A DNA stretch of 64,000 nt from Aegilops tauschii subsp. strangulata (lineage: Eukaryota > Streptophyta > Magnoliopsida > Poales > Poaceae), in NCBI RefSeq assembly GCF_002575655.3, contig NC_053035.3, forward strand, positions 373,155,792-373,219,791, read 5' to 3'. The notes beneath the pieces are model-generated. The model saw only the letters and a list, made by a program, of their open reading frames with translations, did not search any database and was not told the origin of the DNA. The translations under genes and the position numbers were made by a program. The number at the start of each line of letters is the position of its first letter. Position 1 is the stretch's first letter. Of this stretch, positions 32,746-44,814 are shown piece by piece.

Positions 32746-34347
32746 GCGTCGCCCGCCATGAGGTCGAAAGAGTGGGGGCGGCTTGGATGGACTGACCTAG
32801 ATAGACAATCTGCGTGAGAGAGTATAGAGTGTGTCGATCGAGGCCCGGATAGGGAGATACACTACAAAACAAAGACACTTCGGTGATGATACGTGTTTGT
32901 CACAGTAGGTCACGTTTTTTGTCATGCATGTACATCCATGACGATTTTAGGACAGAATCAAGATAGTCATACATGTGTTGTCATAGAAGTGTTCCATGAC
33001 ATTACCAAAATTATCATCACGGAAGTGTCCACTTCCATGACGATAAATGGCGCGTCATGAAAGTGCTTTCGTCAAGGGTGGCCGACACGTGGCATGCACC
33101 GTAACGGGTCGCCGTTAAGCTATCGGGTCCGGTTTTGGATCCGATAACCCGTTAACATCCCGGACCAATGAGGATTTTCCACGTGTAAAATTCTCATTGG
33201 CCGGAGGAAACACGTGTTGGCTCACCGTTGGGATAGATGTCATCCACTCATTGGACATGAGGCACCTATGATAGGTCGACACGTGGCACGGCCCAACAGT
33301 GGCCCATTCCGGTGAAAAAGGCCGGCCCAGTAAAAATTTGCTGGCCGGCCCATATAAGGCCTACTTGTGTCAGGTCCATTTAAGCCCACGGCCCATACAA
33401 GATGTGCCAATTCGGCCCGTCAACGGCCCATTAAAGATTTGACACCATTGCAGCCCATCGTCAGTTTGAGCCTGTTAACAGCCCGCTATATGTTTGGGCT
33501 CAACATCGGCTCGATGTGATTTTGGCATGTTAACGGCCCATTCAAGGAATGGGCCAATTTTCAGGATGTGCATCTTTCGGCCTTTTAGCGACCCATTTAA
33601 GTGTTGGGCCAATTTCTGGCCCGGTGTGTCTTTTAGCCTGTTGATGGCCCATAAATGAGTTGGGCCATTTGTAGTCGGACCTTAGTTTTGGCCTTTTAGC
33701 GACCCATTTAAGTGTTGGGCCAATTCCTGGCCGGTGTGTCTTTCAGCCTGTTGACGGCCCATAAATGAGTTGGGCCATTTATAGTCGGACATGAGTTTTG
33801 GCCTTTTAACGACCCACTTCATGGTCCAATACCAGCCCAGTTTTTCTTTCGGCCTGCTAAAGGCCCACAACACAGTTGGGCCATTTATAGTACGACCTGA
33901 CTTTCGGCCTCTTAGCGGCCCATGCTCTTCATGGTCCAGTACGAGCCCGCTGTCTCTTTCGGCCTGCTAAAGGCCCCCAGTATAGTTGGGCCATATATAG
34001 CCCGACCTTAGTAACGACATGTTAACGACCCGTGAAATCAAATGGGCCCACCTGTTGCCCGCTTCGATGTCGGCCTGCTAACGACCTGGGAGGTAAGAGG
34101 GCCGACCATTAACTTTCGTCCTGGTAACGGCCCATTAACTTAATGGGCCCACTAAAGTTCGTACATGTCTTTAGGCCCAATTAGATAATTTGAGCCAATT
34201 ACGACGAGCAATTATGCACAGGACCAAAACCGATCAAGCAAAGGTACGGCATACATGGAAAAACGTTGCTCATCCAGCATATATTACAGGAAATTACATC
34301 CACTGGGCAATCAAAGATTGATGCCAGTGCAAATAAACGAACAGAAC

Positions 34348-35490
34348 CTAACGATCTACAACGTCACAATCCGCAACCTCAGCGCGGATGACGCCCATAA
34401 GCATGTGGGCAAGTTCTTGCTGCTTTGCTACAGTGTCTTTGAAAACATTGATCAGTTGTTGTTGCGCATGAGTGTGCAGCTCTGATTCCTCCACCATTTC
34501 CATCATTGCTTCAGCCATTAATTAGTTCACAAACATACATTTTTTCCATTGCATTCGAGCCGGAGGAAACTGAACAGATTCAGATGGCGATTTTGGCAGG
34601 CTAGAATTATTCATAGTGGAGAGTGTCTCGACCACTGCATCACAACATAAATTAGGAGGGGAACCGAACAGATTAATCATGAGTTATTGCCATATTACCT
34701 GGCCTAGATTTATTGGAAAGAAACAATGGGGTTGCCTTGCTGTTTTCAGAGTTTGTCTTCTTATCTTCAGCAGCCTGCACCAAATTATAGGAAAGCAACA
34801 TTGACACAACGAACGTTTGGGCAACCAGACTACGCAAGCCTACACTAAATTAACACAATATGGCACATCTATCATCAGCCAGGTAAGGTAATACGAAAGC
34901 AACATTGACACAATAAATGAATGGGCAACCAGAGTAGCACTACAATTCAGTAATGTGCATGATATGAGATAGTACACTCATTCGGCTCAGTATGCAAAAC
35001 TACCAGGAAGTTTTCCTTACAAAAATCGACATTGTCGCCTTTAACATTTTCTTACAACTAAATTTAGATCAGATAAATGTTGGATTCACACCGATTAACA
35101 AAATACATGCTGATGTAAAAATATAGTGATATACAGCAGGTACTTACATCAGCATTGGAGCACAGAGAATTCCGCAAGATACTTTCCTCGAATACGATCC
35201 CAATGGAGGGAATCTTCTATCGTTTAACCTTATTTTCTAAAAGAGAGATGGGTAAGAAACATGTAGAAACTATGATCAGAATGCTATAAAATTTCATGAT
35301 GCGAGGATACGCACACGCTTCTTAGAATGGAGTTGACATATTTTTGCTGGACTGGAGCGGACTAGTTCTTTGGACACTGGAATCTGCTTATTATCAGTGG
35401 GAGTTGGGTTTCTCTGTGCTGGAGCAGTATCTATGAAAACTGGAGTTGGTTTATTATCTCCTCGCGTTTGGATCTTTTGCAAACACCTAG
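34348..35490 (-). pseudogene. CACTA accessory protein gene (TNPA-like), partial
   Basis: Minus-strand exons can be followed at about 35465-35300 (FIDTAPAQRNPTPTDN, SSPAKICQLHSKKR), about 35240-35160 (SIGIVFEESILRN), 34774-34699 (AAEDKKTNSENSKATP) and 34634-34348. The last two join in phase (CCA G/TG GTC). The final exon reads SLPKSPSESVQFPP, then an in-frame TAA near 34530, then a helical tail with MAEAMMEMVEESE and QQQLINVFKD, ending at the stop 34348. Second CACTA proteins of this kind bind subterminal repeats to assist the transposase; that role is from knowledge of En/Spm, not from a motif here. The N-terminal part and the main transposase are not seen. Confidence 0.5.
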
Positions 35491-35631
35491 TTTGTAACCC
35501 TTCAAATTATAACATAGCCGTCTTCCCCTTGCATGCCTTATATGGAAGAATTGTGCTTGAATTATAAAACATTCTACAGCAAAGATGGAATAGGTACTGA
35601 AGCATAGAAAGGCATGACATATTGACATGTA

Positions 35632-35732
35632 TTCCCTCCATCCAGAAATAAATGGATGGGTCTAGGCGTATTTTAGTTCTAGATACATCCAGTTTTATCC
35701 ATTTCTGCGACATGTAATCCGGACGGAGGGAG
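35632..35732. mobile_element. Stowaway MITE (101 bp, TA duplication)
   Basis: Ends TTCCCTCCATCCAGAAATA and its inverse ending GGACGGAGGGAG, with inner arms GTATTTTAGTTCTAGATACA. TA flanks at 35630 and 35733. Inserted in the CACTA body. Confidence 0.9.
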
Positions 35733-36456
35733 TATGATGTAAGAGCTAGGGATACGAGAGGACAACAGCGTAAAAAACACTACTTGAATGTAAAACTATA
35801 TGATAGCGGAATACATTACAGAAAAAACATTAAGGCAACATACGCGTGTATGATTGGGAAACTAAGATGGCATTGCAAGAGACCACTAGAACCACACTTC
35901 AATGTAAAAAAAAGAACATGGTTGGTAGACAGATGAAGTACATACTGATGAATAACAATGCATAAGATATTGAGAAGCATGATGTCCAAACTAAGCAGAT
36001 GGCATTGCAATAGAGTAGAATGACAGTACTTGAATTTGAAAACATGTTATCATTAATGGAATAGGTACTAAAAATAGGAAAGCATGCCATATTTACATGC
36101 ATGATCAACAGGCGAAGCACAAGGCATTGCAACAAAATAGATGCACCCTAGGACATTATATGCATGTTGTACCCATATCAAGGGCCAAGTTAGAGCAAGG
36201 AACTTATGGGGTGAATAGGATTCATCATGTTTCTGCAAGTCTTGTGAAGAACTGCCTTTACATGTTCCATCATATTGGGTATCATTGACGTCAAGTTTGT
36301 TGGCCGTTACATTGCTCCGTGAGGTTCTTGTGGATAAATCAGTGTGTGCAATTATATATGACATGCATGGAAGACAACTAGTAGTTAGATTTATGTAATG
36401 AGTGCCTGTAGGAGACGACATAAATAGTAGGACTGGGGTTAACTAGTAGTACCAGG

Positions 36457-36931
36457 TGAGGGAGTCCTGGACTAAGGGGTCCTCGGGCGTCCGGCTTGTT
36501 ATCCATGGGCCGGACTGATGGGCTGTGAAGACATGAAGGCCGAAGACTGTACCCGTGTCCGGATTGGACTCTCCTTGTCATGGAAGGCAAGCTTTGCGAC
36601 CAACTATGAAGATTCCTTCTTATGTAACCGACTCTATGTAAACCTAGATCCCTCTGGTGTCTATATAAACCGGAGGGCGTAGTCCGGAGAGGAGACATAC
36701 TCATTGCCATAGTCATACAGGCTAGACTTCTAGGGTTTAGCCATTACGATCTCGTGGTAGATCAAATCTTGTAACACTCATATTCATCAAGATCAATCAA
36801 GCAGGAAGTAGGGTATTAACTCCATAGAGAGGGCCCGAACCTGGGTAAACATCGTGTCCCCCGTCTCCTGTTACCATCAACCTTAGACGCAAAGTTTGGG
36901 ACCCCGAGATCCGCCGGTTTTCACACCGACA
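36457..36931 (+). repeat. Left LTR (475 bp)
   Basis: TGAGGGAGTCCTGG to CACCGACA. TATA box at 36663. Lacks a 7-bp piece (around 36905) present in the right LTR. Followed by TTGGAGTTTCATTGAGAG, the primer-site region. Confidence 0.9.
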
Positions 36932-36956
36932 TTGGAGTTTCATTGAGAGTTCCGCT

Positions 36957-38002
36957 GTGCCGTCGATGAAAGGTTCGATGGCCCCTTCAATCGTCGATAG
37001 TGACGCTGTCCAAGGAGAAACCTTCCTCCCCAGACAGATTTTCGTATTCGGCGGCTTCGTACTGCAGGCCAACTCGCTTGGCCATCTGGAGCAGATCGAT
37101 AGCTACGCCCCTGGCCATCAGCTCAGATTCGGAAATTTGAAGTACATCGCGGATATCCATGGAGACTTGATCTTCAATGGATTTGAGACCACGACGATCG
37201 CTCCCCCTCACTCCGATGAACATGACCTAAATCGGTCATCCGTCCATACTCAGGAGATGGTTCCTATAACTGCTACGGCCTTAGATCCGAAGCAGATTGC
37301 GCCATCCGAAACCACTGAATCCACGGTGTTGGAGCCGCACACGGACTCAACACCTTGTAATACCAGCTGGATCGGTTGTCGATCTTCGAGTTCAGCGCCG
37401 CAGACATCTTTCAACACTCGCCCTTAGGCGACATTCTAAATTCATTAAAAATCCTATCATTGGCGGGGGATTTACAGCTGAACTATGTCCGGTTCGAGCT
37501 AGAGGCTGACAATGGATAATTTCGCCTCCCACCCGCCACCCACTTCATAGCCACTGTCGAGGACTCAACCGACATGCCTTATTATGGCTCCGAAGACATC
37601 GACGATATAGACGACGATGCCGACAAGGAGCAAGGCCAAGACCCGCCACTCACGGGACGTGGGACGGCCACCTCTTCGCACGACGTGTACATGGTCGATA
37701 CAACTGACAAAGCTGGCGATGATGACAAAGAAGATCCAGTCGAGAATACACCTCCTGAGACACAGTCTAAGCACCGACGCCCTAAACGCTGCTCTAAGTC
37801 ACATCGCGGCAACGCTGGCACCGGAGAAAATAGTACTCCGGACGACGCCGAAAACAAAGAAGACCCTGTTGGAGTAAGATCCGAAAAGGAGGAACAAGAA
37901 AACGGGCAAGCCAGCCCCAATGAACAGGCCCTGCCCAGCGACAATTCAGAGGATGACAACTACCTTCCGCTCTTCGAAGATGAGTTAAGCCTCGGCGACT
38001 AA
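36957..38002 (+). pseudogene. N-terminal Gag region, broken
   Basis: Frame starts MPSMKGSMAPSIVDSD at 36957. Compared with the copy at 44841 it has a deletion of about 60 bp near 37362, which shifts the frame to an early stop. The original frame is recovered at about 37574 as an acidic stretch (YYGSEDIDDIDDDAD, SEDDNYLPLFEDEL) up to a stop at 38002. No catalytic motif. Probably the N-terminal extension of Gag in this family. Confidence 0.65.
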
Positions 38003-38375
38003 GACTTCATCGTACCCGAAGAACCCCTCGAGCAGGAGCGCTTCAAGCGCAGGCTAATAGCCACATCAAGGAGCCTGAAAAGAAGCAACAACAGCTTCAA
38101 GCTGACCAGGACCTACTCAACAATAGATGGACCGAAGTCCTAGCCCCTGACGAATACGGCCTTAGTGGCCCAGCCAAAAGCTACCCGAAGCGTAGATTGC
38201 TACCTCAGTTTGATGATGAGGCGTTGGAGCCCGTACCATCATCACACAATGCGGCAGATCATCGACATCTCCGCCCGGATAAAGATGCAACTCAAGCCGA
38301 ACACCATCCGCCCCACCTCGTCGTAAAGGCAAGAATAACACAGCTCATGGTTGTATAGACGACCTTCGACGGGAC

Positions 38376-39662
38376 TTGGATAGTAGAGCAGAACACGTAA
38401 GATCGACCTACGGATCGGGAGGGCATGCAGCGACGCGCGACGACGGCTACCTATTTGGACGCGACAAACCTAGCCACGCCCGAGCCGAAAACCGCAAAGG
38501 GACTCCTTCAGAGTTATGTCGTAGTGTGGCTCTACATAGAGGCGCCGCACACCCTCTTTGCTTCACTGATGAAGTAATGCACCATGAATTCCCGGAAGAA
38601 TTCAAACCCGTCAATATCGAATCATACGACAGAACAACCGATCACGCGGTATGGATAGAAGATTTTATCCTACACATCCATATGGCCCATGGAGATGACC
38701 TCCACGCCATTAAATACCTCCCACTAAAGCTAAAAGGACCAGCTCGGCACTGGTTAAAGAGCCTGCCCGAAAATTCCATAGGCATCTGGGAAGACTTGGA
38801 AGAAGCCTTCCTTGACAACTTCCAAGGAACATATGTCCGGCCACCAGATGCCGATGACCTAAGTCACATTGTCCAGAAGCCCAGAGAGTCAGCAAGGAAG
38901 CTCTGGACTCGGTTCTTAGTCAAAAAGAACCAAATCGTCGACTGTCCGGATGCGAAAGCCCTCGCAGCCTTCAGACACAGCATCCGGGGTGAATCGCTTG
39001 CACGCCACCTCGGTCAAGAAGGACCTAAAGCCATGACAGCCCTTACTACTCTAGTGACCCGCTTTTGCGCGGGAGAAGACAGCTGGCTCGCTCGTAGAAG
39101 CAATAGCACTAGCGATCCGGGCACTTCCAAAATCCGAGATGGCAACGGCAAGCCACGACGAAGTCAGCACAACAGTCGCAATGATAATGAAGGATCACGC
39201 GACACAGCGGTCAACGCCGGATTCAGCAACCCCAAACCCGGTCAACGGAAGAAGCCATTCAAGGTGAACCGAGATGAACCATCCAACCTACACAAGATAT
39301 TGGACCGACCCTGCCAGATTCATGGCCACCCCGATAAACCAGCTAATCACACTAAGAGAAACTGCTGGGTCTTTAAGCAGGTTGGCAAGCTCAACGCCGA
39401 ACACAAGGGGAGGAGGCCGCCAGGTGACAGGGCGGCGGAGAGGTTCACCAACGAAATACCGGGGGTCAAAAGTAATTACCACTCAAGGATCGACTACTCC
39501 CGGAGCGGAAATAGCAGTCCGGCTTCTGCCGCCCGCCACGTACACCTGCAATATTTGTACCTCGCATACATCACTACGCACTCAAGATACCATGGGCCTG
39601 CAAGCATTCTTGTAATAATTTTTACCTATTTTCTTTTCATTTATTCCTTCACTATCTCTTAA
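38376..39662 (+). CDS. Gag polyprotein, retrotransposon gag domain
   Basis: 428 codons. The Retrotrans_gag domain lies at about residues 65-245: FPEEFKPVNIESYDR, YLPLKLKGPARHWLKSLP, WEDLEEAFLDNFQGTY and KNQIVDCPDAKALAAF. Next comes a basic linker and a Cys/His block (CQIHGHPDKPANHT, then NCWVFKQVG) that may stand in for the zinc knuckle. Gag assembles the virus-like particle and binds element RNA in the cytoplasm. The last about 40 residues are hydrophobic and probably reflect read-out past the original end. No polymerase frame follows. Confidence 0.8.
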   Translation: MDSRAEHVRSTYGSGGHAATRDDGYLFGRDKPSHARAENRKGTPSELCRSVALHRGAAHPLCFTDEVMHHEFPEEFKPVNIESYDRTTDHAVWIEDFILHIHMAHGDDLHAIKYLPLKLKGPARHWLKSLPENSIGIWEDLEEAFLDNFQGTYVRPPDADDLSHIVQKPRESARKLWTRFLVKKNQIVDCPDAKALAAFRHSIRGESLARHLGQEGPKAMTALTTLVTRFCAGEDSWLARRSNSTSDPGTSKIRDGNGKPRRSQHNSRNDNEGSRDTAVNAGFSNPKPGQRKKPFKVNRDEPSNLHKILDRPCQIHGHPDKPANHTKRNCWVFKQVGKLNAEHKGRRPPGDRAAERFTNEIPGVKSNYHSRIDYSRSGNSSPASAARHVHLQYLYLAYITTHSRYHGPASILVIIFTYFLFIYSFTIS

Positions 39663-40721
39663 AAACAGGTGACGAATAGGGCAAACATTTAAAACTGACT
39701 CTATCGGAGTTCGGACCCGTACACTCACCTAGGAGGCTACTTCCGTCAAGGATTCCCCTCGCCGAGGACAGGCGGCGTAGACGTGCGACAGGAGGTCCAA
39801 ACTAACTTTTTGTAGACCGCGCTCTTTACTTCGAGCCTGTACTACGCCCCTTCCTCCGCCTCCGACCCCGAGCATGTCAAATAGCCGAGGCCGTGGTCTT
39901 TATATAAATAAAGTAATCATTGGCATACCGCTCAGGTCCCTGTAAACAAATATCCGAATTAATCATCCGTGTTGTTTCGCCGATGAATATGGTCCCTATG
40001 GTTATTTCACAGATATACCTTGGCATAACCTACCAGGGGCTCGGTATGGGAACAGATGAGTTGCCAGCAAAAGTCCGAACAACTCTATAGTGTACTTCGG
40101 CGTCGCAAGTTTGGCCTTATATGCATCAGCTCTGAATCATTGTCTTGGGTCAATAGTTGGGTTTCCCGTCTCCTGTGCTTGCTACCCTACGTTCCGCTCC
40201 ATCGACTAGGGTAGTAAAGGGAGAACTACTGCGATTGTGCCCTGGTCTAAACCGGATGATCACCTCAGTAGAGAAAGCCGAAAACTGACTGTCATGATGC
40301 GGCGAGAGTTGGTCAACACTTGACGACTTATTGGAATCTTTAGCGGTTCTCCGTGTAACACGAGGGATCTTTTTCAGATCAGATATGCAAGGCACCATAC
40401 TACAGTATGCCGCATACATACCAGGGGCTATCTCGTAGCCCCACCATAAAACTCCTATGGCTAAGTGAAAGTGTTAACGCCCTATAGTCCGATTGCCTGG
40501 TTTTCGCCGCATTATCACCTCCTTCATGGACCAAGACGTTGGATAAAGAGTGATTAAATGCCTTTCCGAACACCCCCGTACTTCCTACGAGGGGGCTGAA
40601 GCCGACGACTGGAAAACTTTCAGATTACATTAAAACGGCCGCACAGGAGGAATACAAGCTTTCGACCAAAACATAAAAATAGATTAAACTATAAAATTGT
40701 CTTTTACAATTATCATACACC
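39663..40721. other. Non-coding centre of the Gypsy-type element
   Basis: No gene or catalytic domain. It separates the sense gag from the convergent antisense gene and may hold both 3' ends. A pol gene would be expected here in an autonomous element and is absent. Confidence 0.6.
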
Positions 40722-43700
40722 TCACTCGAACACTATGTCTTTCGAGCACGGACCCTCTATCAAGCGGGCAGCCTCTAGGACGTCTTCAAAATAGTGCTCC
40801 GGTTCAGTACGGTCCTTGCCCTTGAGTGGACTCTTCGCCACAATATCGATGGCCTTCATCTTCCCCCAGAATGTCTTGACTCGGGCAAAAGCCATCCGTG
40901 CACCCTCAATGCACGTCGACCGCTTCACAGCGTCGATACGTGGCACCGCGTTGCCAAGCCTTTGCACCAGACCAAAGTAGCTCTTTGGAACAGGCTCGGT
41001 CGGCCACAGTAGGATTATGACGTTCTTCATGGCAGTGCTGGATATCCTATGAAGCTCGGCCCATTGGGACATCTGCTCATTTAGCAACAGAAGATGCTTC
41101 GATGCGCCAAACTGTGACAAGAAAAGCTTCTCCATTGCATACCCCTCTTGCGCTTGATAATACTGCGTCGCATCGGCAAGTCTAAAAACTCGTCCGGAGA
41201 ACTCCACACTCGGTCAAGCTGAGCATAGTTCAGATCGCCGAACTTGGTGTATAGCAGAAAGGGTTTCCCAGCCGCAATCTCCCCAGCTTGCTGGATCTCC
41301 TCACGGGCCACTCTGGATTCCGACCGCACCTCTCTCGCCTCTTGTAAGGCCTTGTTCAGTTCAGCCATTTTGGCTTCATTATCCTTCTCCAGAAATTCAC
41401 AGCGGCTAGTAGCATTTTCCAATTCAAGCGCCATCGTGGATATCTTCTCCTCGTCTTGGCGACGTGCAGCTTGTTCGGCTTTTAACTCAGCCGATGCCTT
41501 CTCGGCAGCCACATTGCTACATCGGGCCTGCTCCTTGGCCCGGGCCAGTTCCACTCGAAGTACTTCAATGGCGGCATCACCATCTGCATCCACGCAAATG
41601 CCAGCATACAAATTTCAGCATCATGCTTAAAAAGGTATGGAGATAGCCCCGAATACATACCTTGCGACTCGTCAAGACGCATATTGATTAACGCAAAGTC
41701 ATCCCCTACTACGTCAAGCTTCCGCTGGAGTTCGGCAATATCCGTAGTCCGGGAAGTAGCCAGGCGGGAACAACCTCTGTTCAAGATTCATCAGATTAAG
41801 TCCTTGTATAGATTTTCGATCCCCTGTTCGCTTCCCAGTGGAAGCCGACCCGGGTCTCAGGGGCTACTACCTATGCATAGGTGCATCTTTGCAACTAAAA
41901 CATAACTGAAAACATTATATCACAAACCTCGAAGCCGTTTAGCAGGCTCATGAAGGCTTCATTCAATCCGCTCTTCGTGGACAGGATCTTATCAACCACT
42001 ATACCCATTAAGGTATGTTCTTCCCCCGAGACAGATGCTTTTCGCAACAGGTCTCGCAATATATCCGGAGCCTCCAGGTCTCCGGAAGCCGCTCTAGGAC
42101 CACAGCCATCCTTTGAAGGAGTCCGCTCACCCGTCTCCAGAATCACCGTCGACTGCGAGCCAGACAGTCCGGGGCCTTTATTATCAGCCCCAGAATCCCG
42201 GACGGTCAGAGATTCACCTTCGGGTACTGCCTCTTTTATCCCCTGCGTCGCTTGTTGATCAAGAAAAGCCCTCCGCAATAACACTTCAGAGTCGTCCGCC
42301 TTATTCGGCGAGGAGGTTGGGGGAGGTGTCTCACTCTCCATCATCTCTGGGAGGAGACCTCCCGAAGAGGAGGATTGCCCGGACAAACTCTGTGCCGACC
42401 TGTAAAAATGCACGGACGCGTTACGTATATCTTCGGTAACGACAAAGGAGCGGGATGCTATCAAAGTATCCCGGATTCACTTACGGTTTGGTCGAGGGCT
42501 TGTCCCCATGATGGAGCTGTACAACAACGTTGCTTTCCAAACCCAAGCCGCTCGACGGTGGCATCTTGCCCCTCTTGGGAGACCGCCCCTCCCCACCTTC
42601 GAAGGCGGCCCTTTTCCTCCTGCTTGGAGAAGGGATACTGGGTTCTCTGTCTCCTCTGTCTTTGGGCGAGGAAAGGTCAATTTCTCCGGACTCAGTATCC
42701 GACTTACCTCCAGGACAAAGGTCCTCTCGAGTCTTCTCGTTCTCCTCTTTACCCTCCCTTGCCATCGCCTGGTATGGTGCCGAGGCCAGCATCCTTGTTA
42801 ACAAAGGACTAGCTGAGTCTTCAAGAAGGGGAGCCGGACACCTAATCCATTCCACTTTCTTTATCCAGCCCTGAAAAAGCATAATTTGGTCAGTACCACT
42901 GAGTGTCTGACTATGAGGTGTTTGGCGAACGAGTACTTACCGGGGTCTCCGGATGGTTGCAGTCTAAACCGATATCTTCGATGGTGTCCGGCCATTGTTT
43001 TCGTTTCCCGAAAAACAAATTCCATATTCCTTTGTGCGTAGTGCCGAAGAAATGCTGAAGAGTCCGCGGCCCTTCTGGATTGAACTCCCACATGCGGAGA
43101 GGCCGTCGCTGGCACGGCAGGGTCCGGCGGACTAGCATCACTTGAGCAACGTTGACGATATTGATGTCCCTCTCAATGAGGCTTCGGATACGACTTTGCA
43201 GAGCTCGCACCTCGTCCGTTGATCCCCAGTCCAGACCCTTATTAATCCACGATGCAAGCTGAGTTGGAGGGCTAGATCGAAATGCGGGCGCAGCTGCCCA
43301 CTTGGAGCCACGGGGCTCGGTAATATAGAACCACCCCTATTGCCATAAATCGGAAGATTTGGCAAAGGATCCCCCAGCCAAACAACGTCGGCAAGCTTGC
43401 TCACTGTGGCACCACTACACTCTGCCTGTTCTCCCTCTATCGCTTGCGGCTTCACATCGAAGGTCTGGGGCCACAAGCCAAAGTGCGGAGGAGTTCGGAG
43501 GAAGGCTTCGCACGTGACGATAAACGCCGAGATAAGAAGAATAGAATCCGGGGCCAGATCCTGAAAATCTAGCTCGTAATAGAACATCAGCCCTCGGATG
43601 AAGGGATTAAGTGCAAACCCTAACCCGCGGAGGAAGTGGGACACGAACACGACCCTCTTGCCGGATCTAGGGGTGGGAATAACCTGCCCCTCGGCAGGAA

Positions 43701-43809
43701 GCCGATGAAGGATTTCTGCGGTCAGATATCTCGCCCCCCGAAGCTTTGCAATATCTCCCTCCGTGACAGAATAAGCCACCCACCGGCCTTGACGGCTAGG
43801 TCCAGACAT
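40722..43809 (-). pseudogene. Antisense five-exon gene, PF04195-type (putative gypsy-type transposon)
   Basis: Minus-strand exons 43809-42941, 42870-42485, 42399-41928, 41776-41661 and 41583-40722, with standard GT/AG borders (two GTAAGT, one GTATGT). Exon 1 holds the domain: VVFVSHFLRGLGFALNPF, GLMFYYELDFQDLAP, EAFLRTPPHFGLWP and, after a frame change near 43340, WFYITEPRGSKW. Exon 2 is acidic and Lys/Ser-rich. Exons 4-5 form a coiled coil (ELQRKLDVV, KASAELKAEQAARRQ, LENATSRCEFLEKD). The last part includes YYQAQEGYAMEKLF and ends at 40722; a second frame change lies near 41185. Protein function is unknown; the domain is known only from retroelement-associated proteins in grasses and other plants. 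Two frameshifts mark this copy as dead, but conserved splice sites show the ancestor was a spliced gene transcribed against the element. Confidence 0.75.
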
Positions 43810-44333
43810 GATTGGAGCTTCTGGCGCTTGGACCCTGGGTGTTGGAACTCGGGGTGGCAAGGGTTGAGGAAGCAGCAAGCGTGAAAGAAAAAGACGGGTC
43901 TGAACCCCTATATAAAGGCTGCGAATATTGAACGTCCCCTCCTGGGCCTCAAAACTTGCATGTTCCCAAGGAGTTGTACCCAAGCGACGGTTGGGTTACC
44001 CACGTCCGGGTTGATAAGAATCCCTTAAAAGGGGAGACACGATCTCCGCTTGTATAAGACATGCCAATAAAACCGCGTCTCGAGACGTGGGACGACGCAC
44101 TAGCTAACGGTTCAAAAATAATATACGAGCAGGCATGATGTCATAGTACCAAAAAGATGTCAGCGGATTGGACTCATGAAATATTATATCCTCTGCAGTT
44201 GGGTATACAAGTCCGGATACGATCATTACAACCAAAGACTTTCTTGGAGTACGGAAAGGGGAACCCGCCTTGCAATGCCGAAGACAATCTGCGCTCCGGA
44301 CTGCTCATCATTGAAGCCAGGTTCAGGGGCTAC

Positions 44334-44814
44334 TGAGGGAGTCCTAGACTAAGGGGTCCTCGGGCGTCCGGCCTGTTATGCATGGGCCGGACTGATGGGC
44401 TGTGAAGACATGAAAGCCAAATACTGTACCCGTGTCCGGATTGGACTCTCCTTGGCGTGGAAGGCAAGCTTGGCGACCAACTATGAAGATTGCTTCTTAT
44501 GTAACCGACTCTATGTAAACCTAGATCCCTCCAGTGTCTATATAAACCAGAGGGCGTAGTCCGGAGAGGAGACATACTCATTGCCATAGTCATACAGGCT
44601 AGACTTCTAGGATTTAGCCATTACGATCTCATGGTAGATCAACTCTTGTAACAATCATGTTCATCAAGATCAATCAAGCAGGAAGTAGGGTATTAACTCC
44701 ATAGAGAGGGCCCGAACCTGGGTAAACATCATGTCCCCCGTCTCCTGTTACCATCGACCTTAGACGCACAGTTCGGGACCCCCTACCCGAGATCCGCCGG
44801 TTTTGACACCGACA
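44334..44814 (+). repeat. Right LTR (481 bp)
   Basis: TGAGGGAGTCCTAG to CACCGACA; TATATAAA at 44539. Preceded by a GGTTCAGGGGCTAC purine-rich stretch and followed by TTGGTGCTTTCACTGAGAG, so it works both as the 3' LTR of the unit at 36457 and as the 5' LTR of the next. Confidence 0.9.

Larger units (their letters stand above)
32860..36456 (-). mobile_element. CACTA element, left end and body, truncated by an LTR element
   Basis: Starts CACTACAAAACAAAGACACTT at 32860 and carries subterminal TCCATGACGAT and CTTCCATGACG repeats in both orientations. A long GGCCCA-rich section (33290-34160) leads to a minus-strand multi-exon gene with a TNPA-like C-terminus. The other terminus is absent: at 36457 a Gypsy-type LTR begins. 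The bases ATA before the start would be the target duplication. Confidence 0.75.
36457..44814 (+). mobile_element. Gypsy-type LTR element with sense gag and antisense gene
   Basis: Bounded by LTRs of 475 and 481 bp in direct orientation, with TATATAAA boxes. The sense strand encodes a damaged Gag (36957-39662) but no protease, reverse transcriptase or integrase. The antisense strand carries a five-exon gene of the Transposase_28 type. The right LTR is followed by further internal sequence of the same element instead of host DNA, so no flanking duplication can be checked. Confidence 0.85.

Noticed and set aside
32535..32878. Arg/Glu-rich and Ser/Leu-rich frames
   Set aside because: They come from the GA microsatellite read in different frames.
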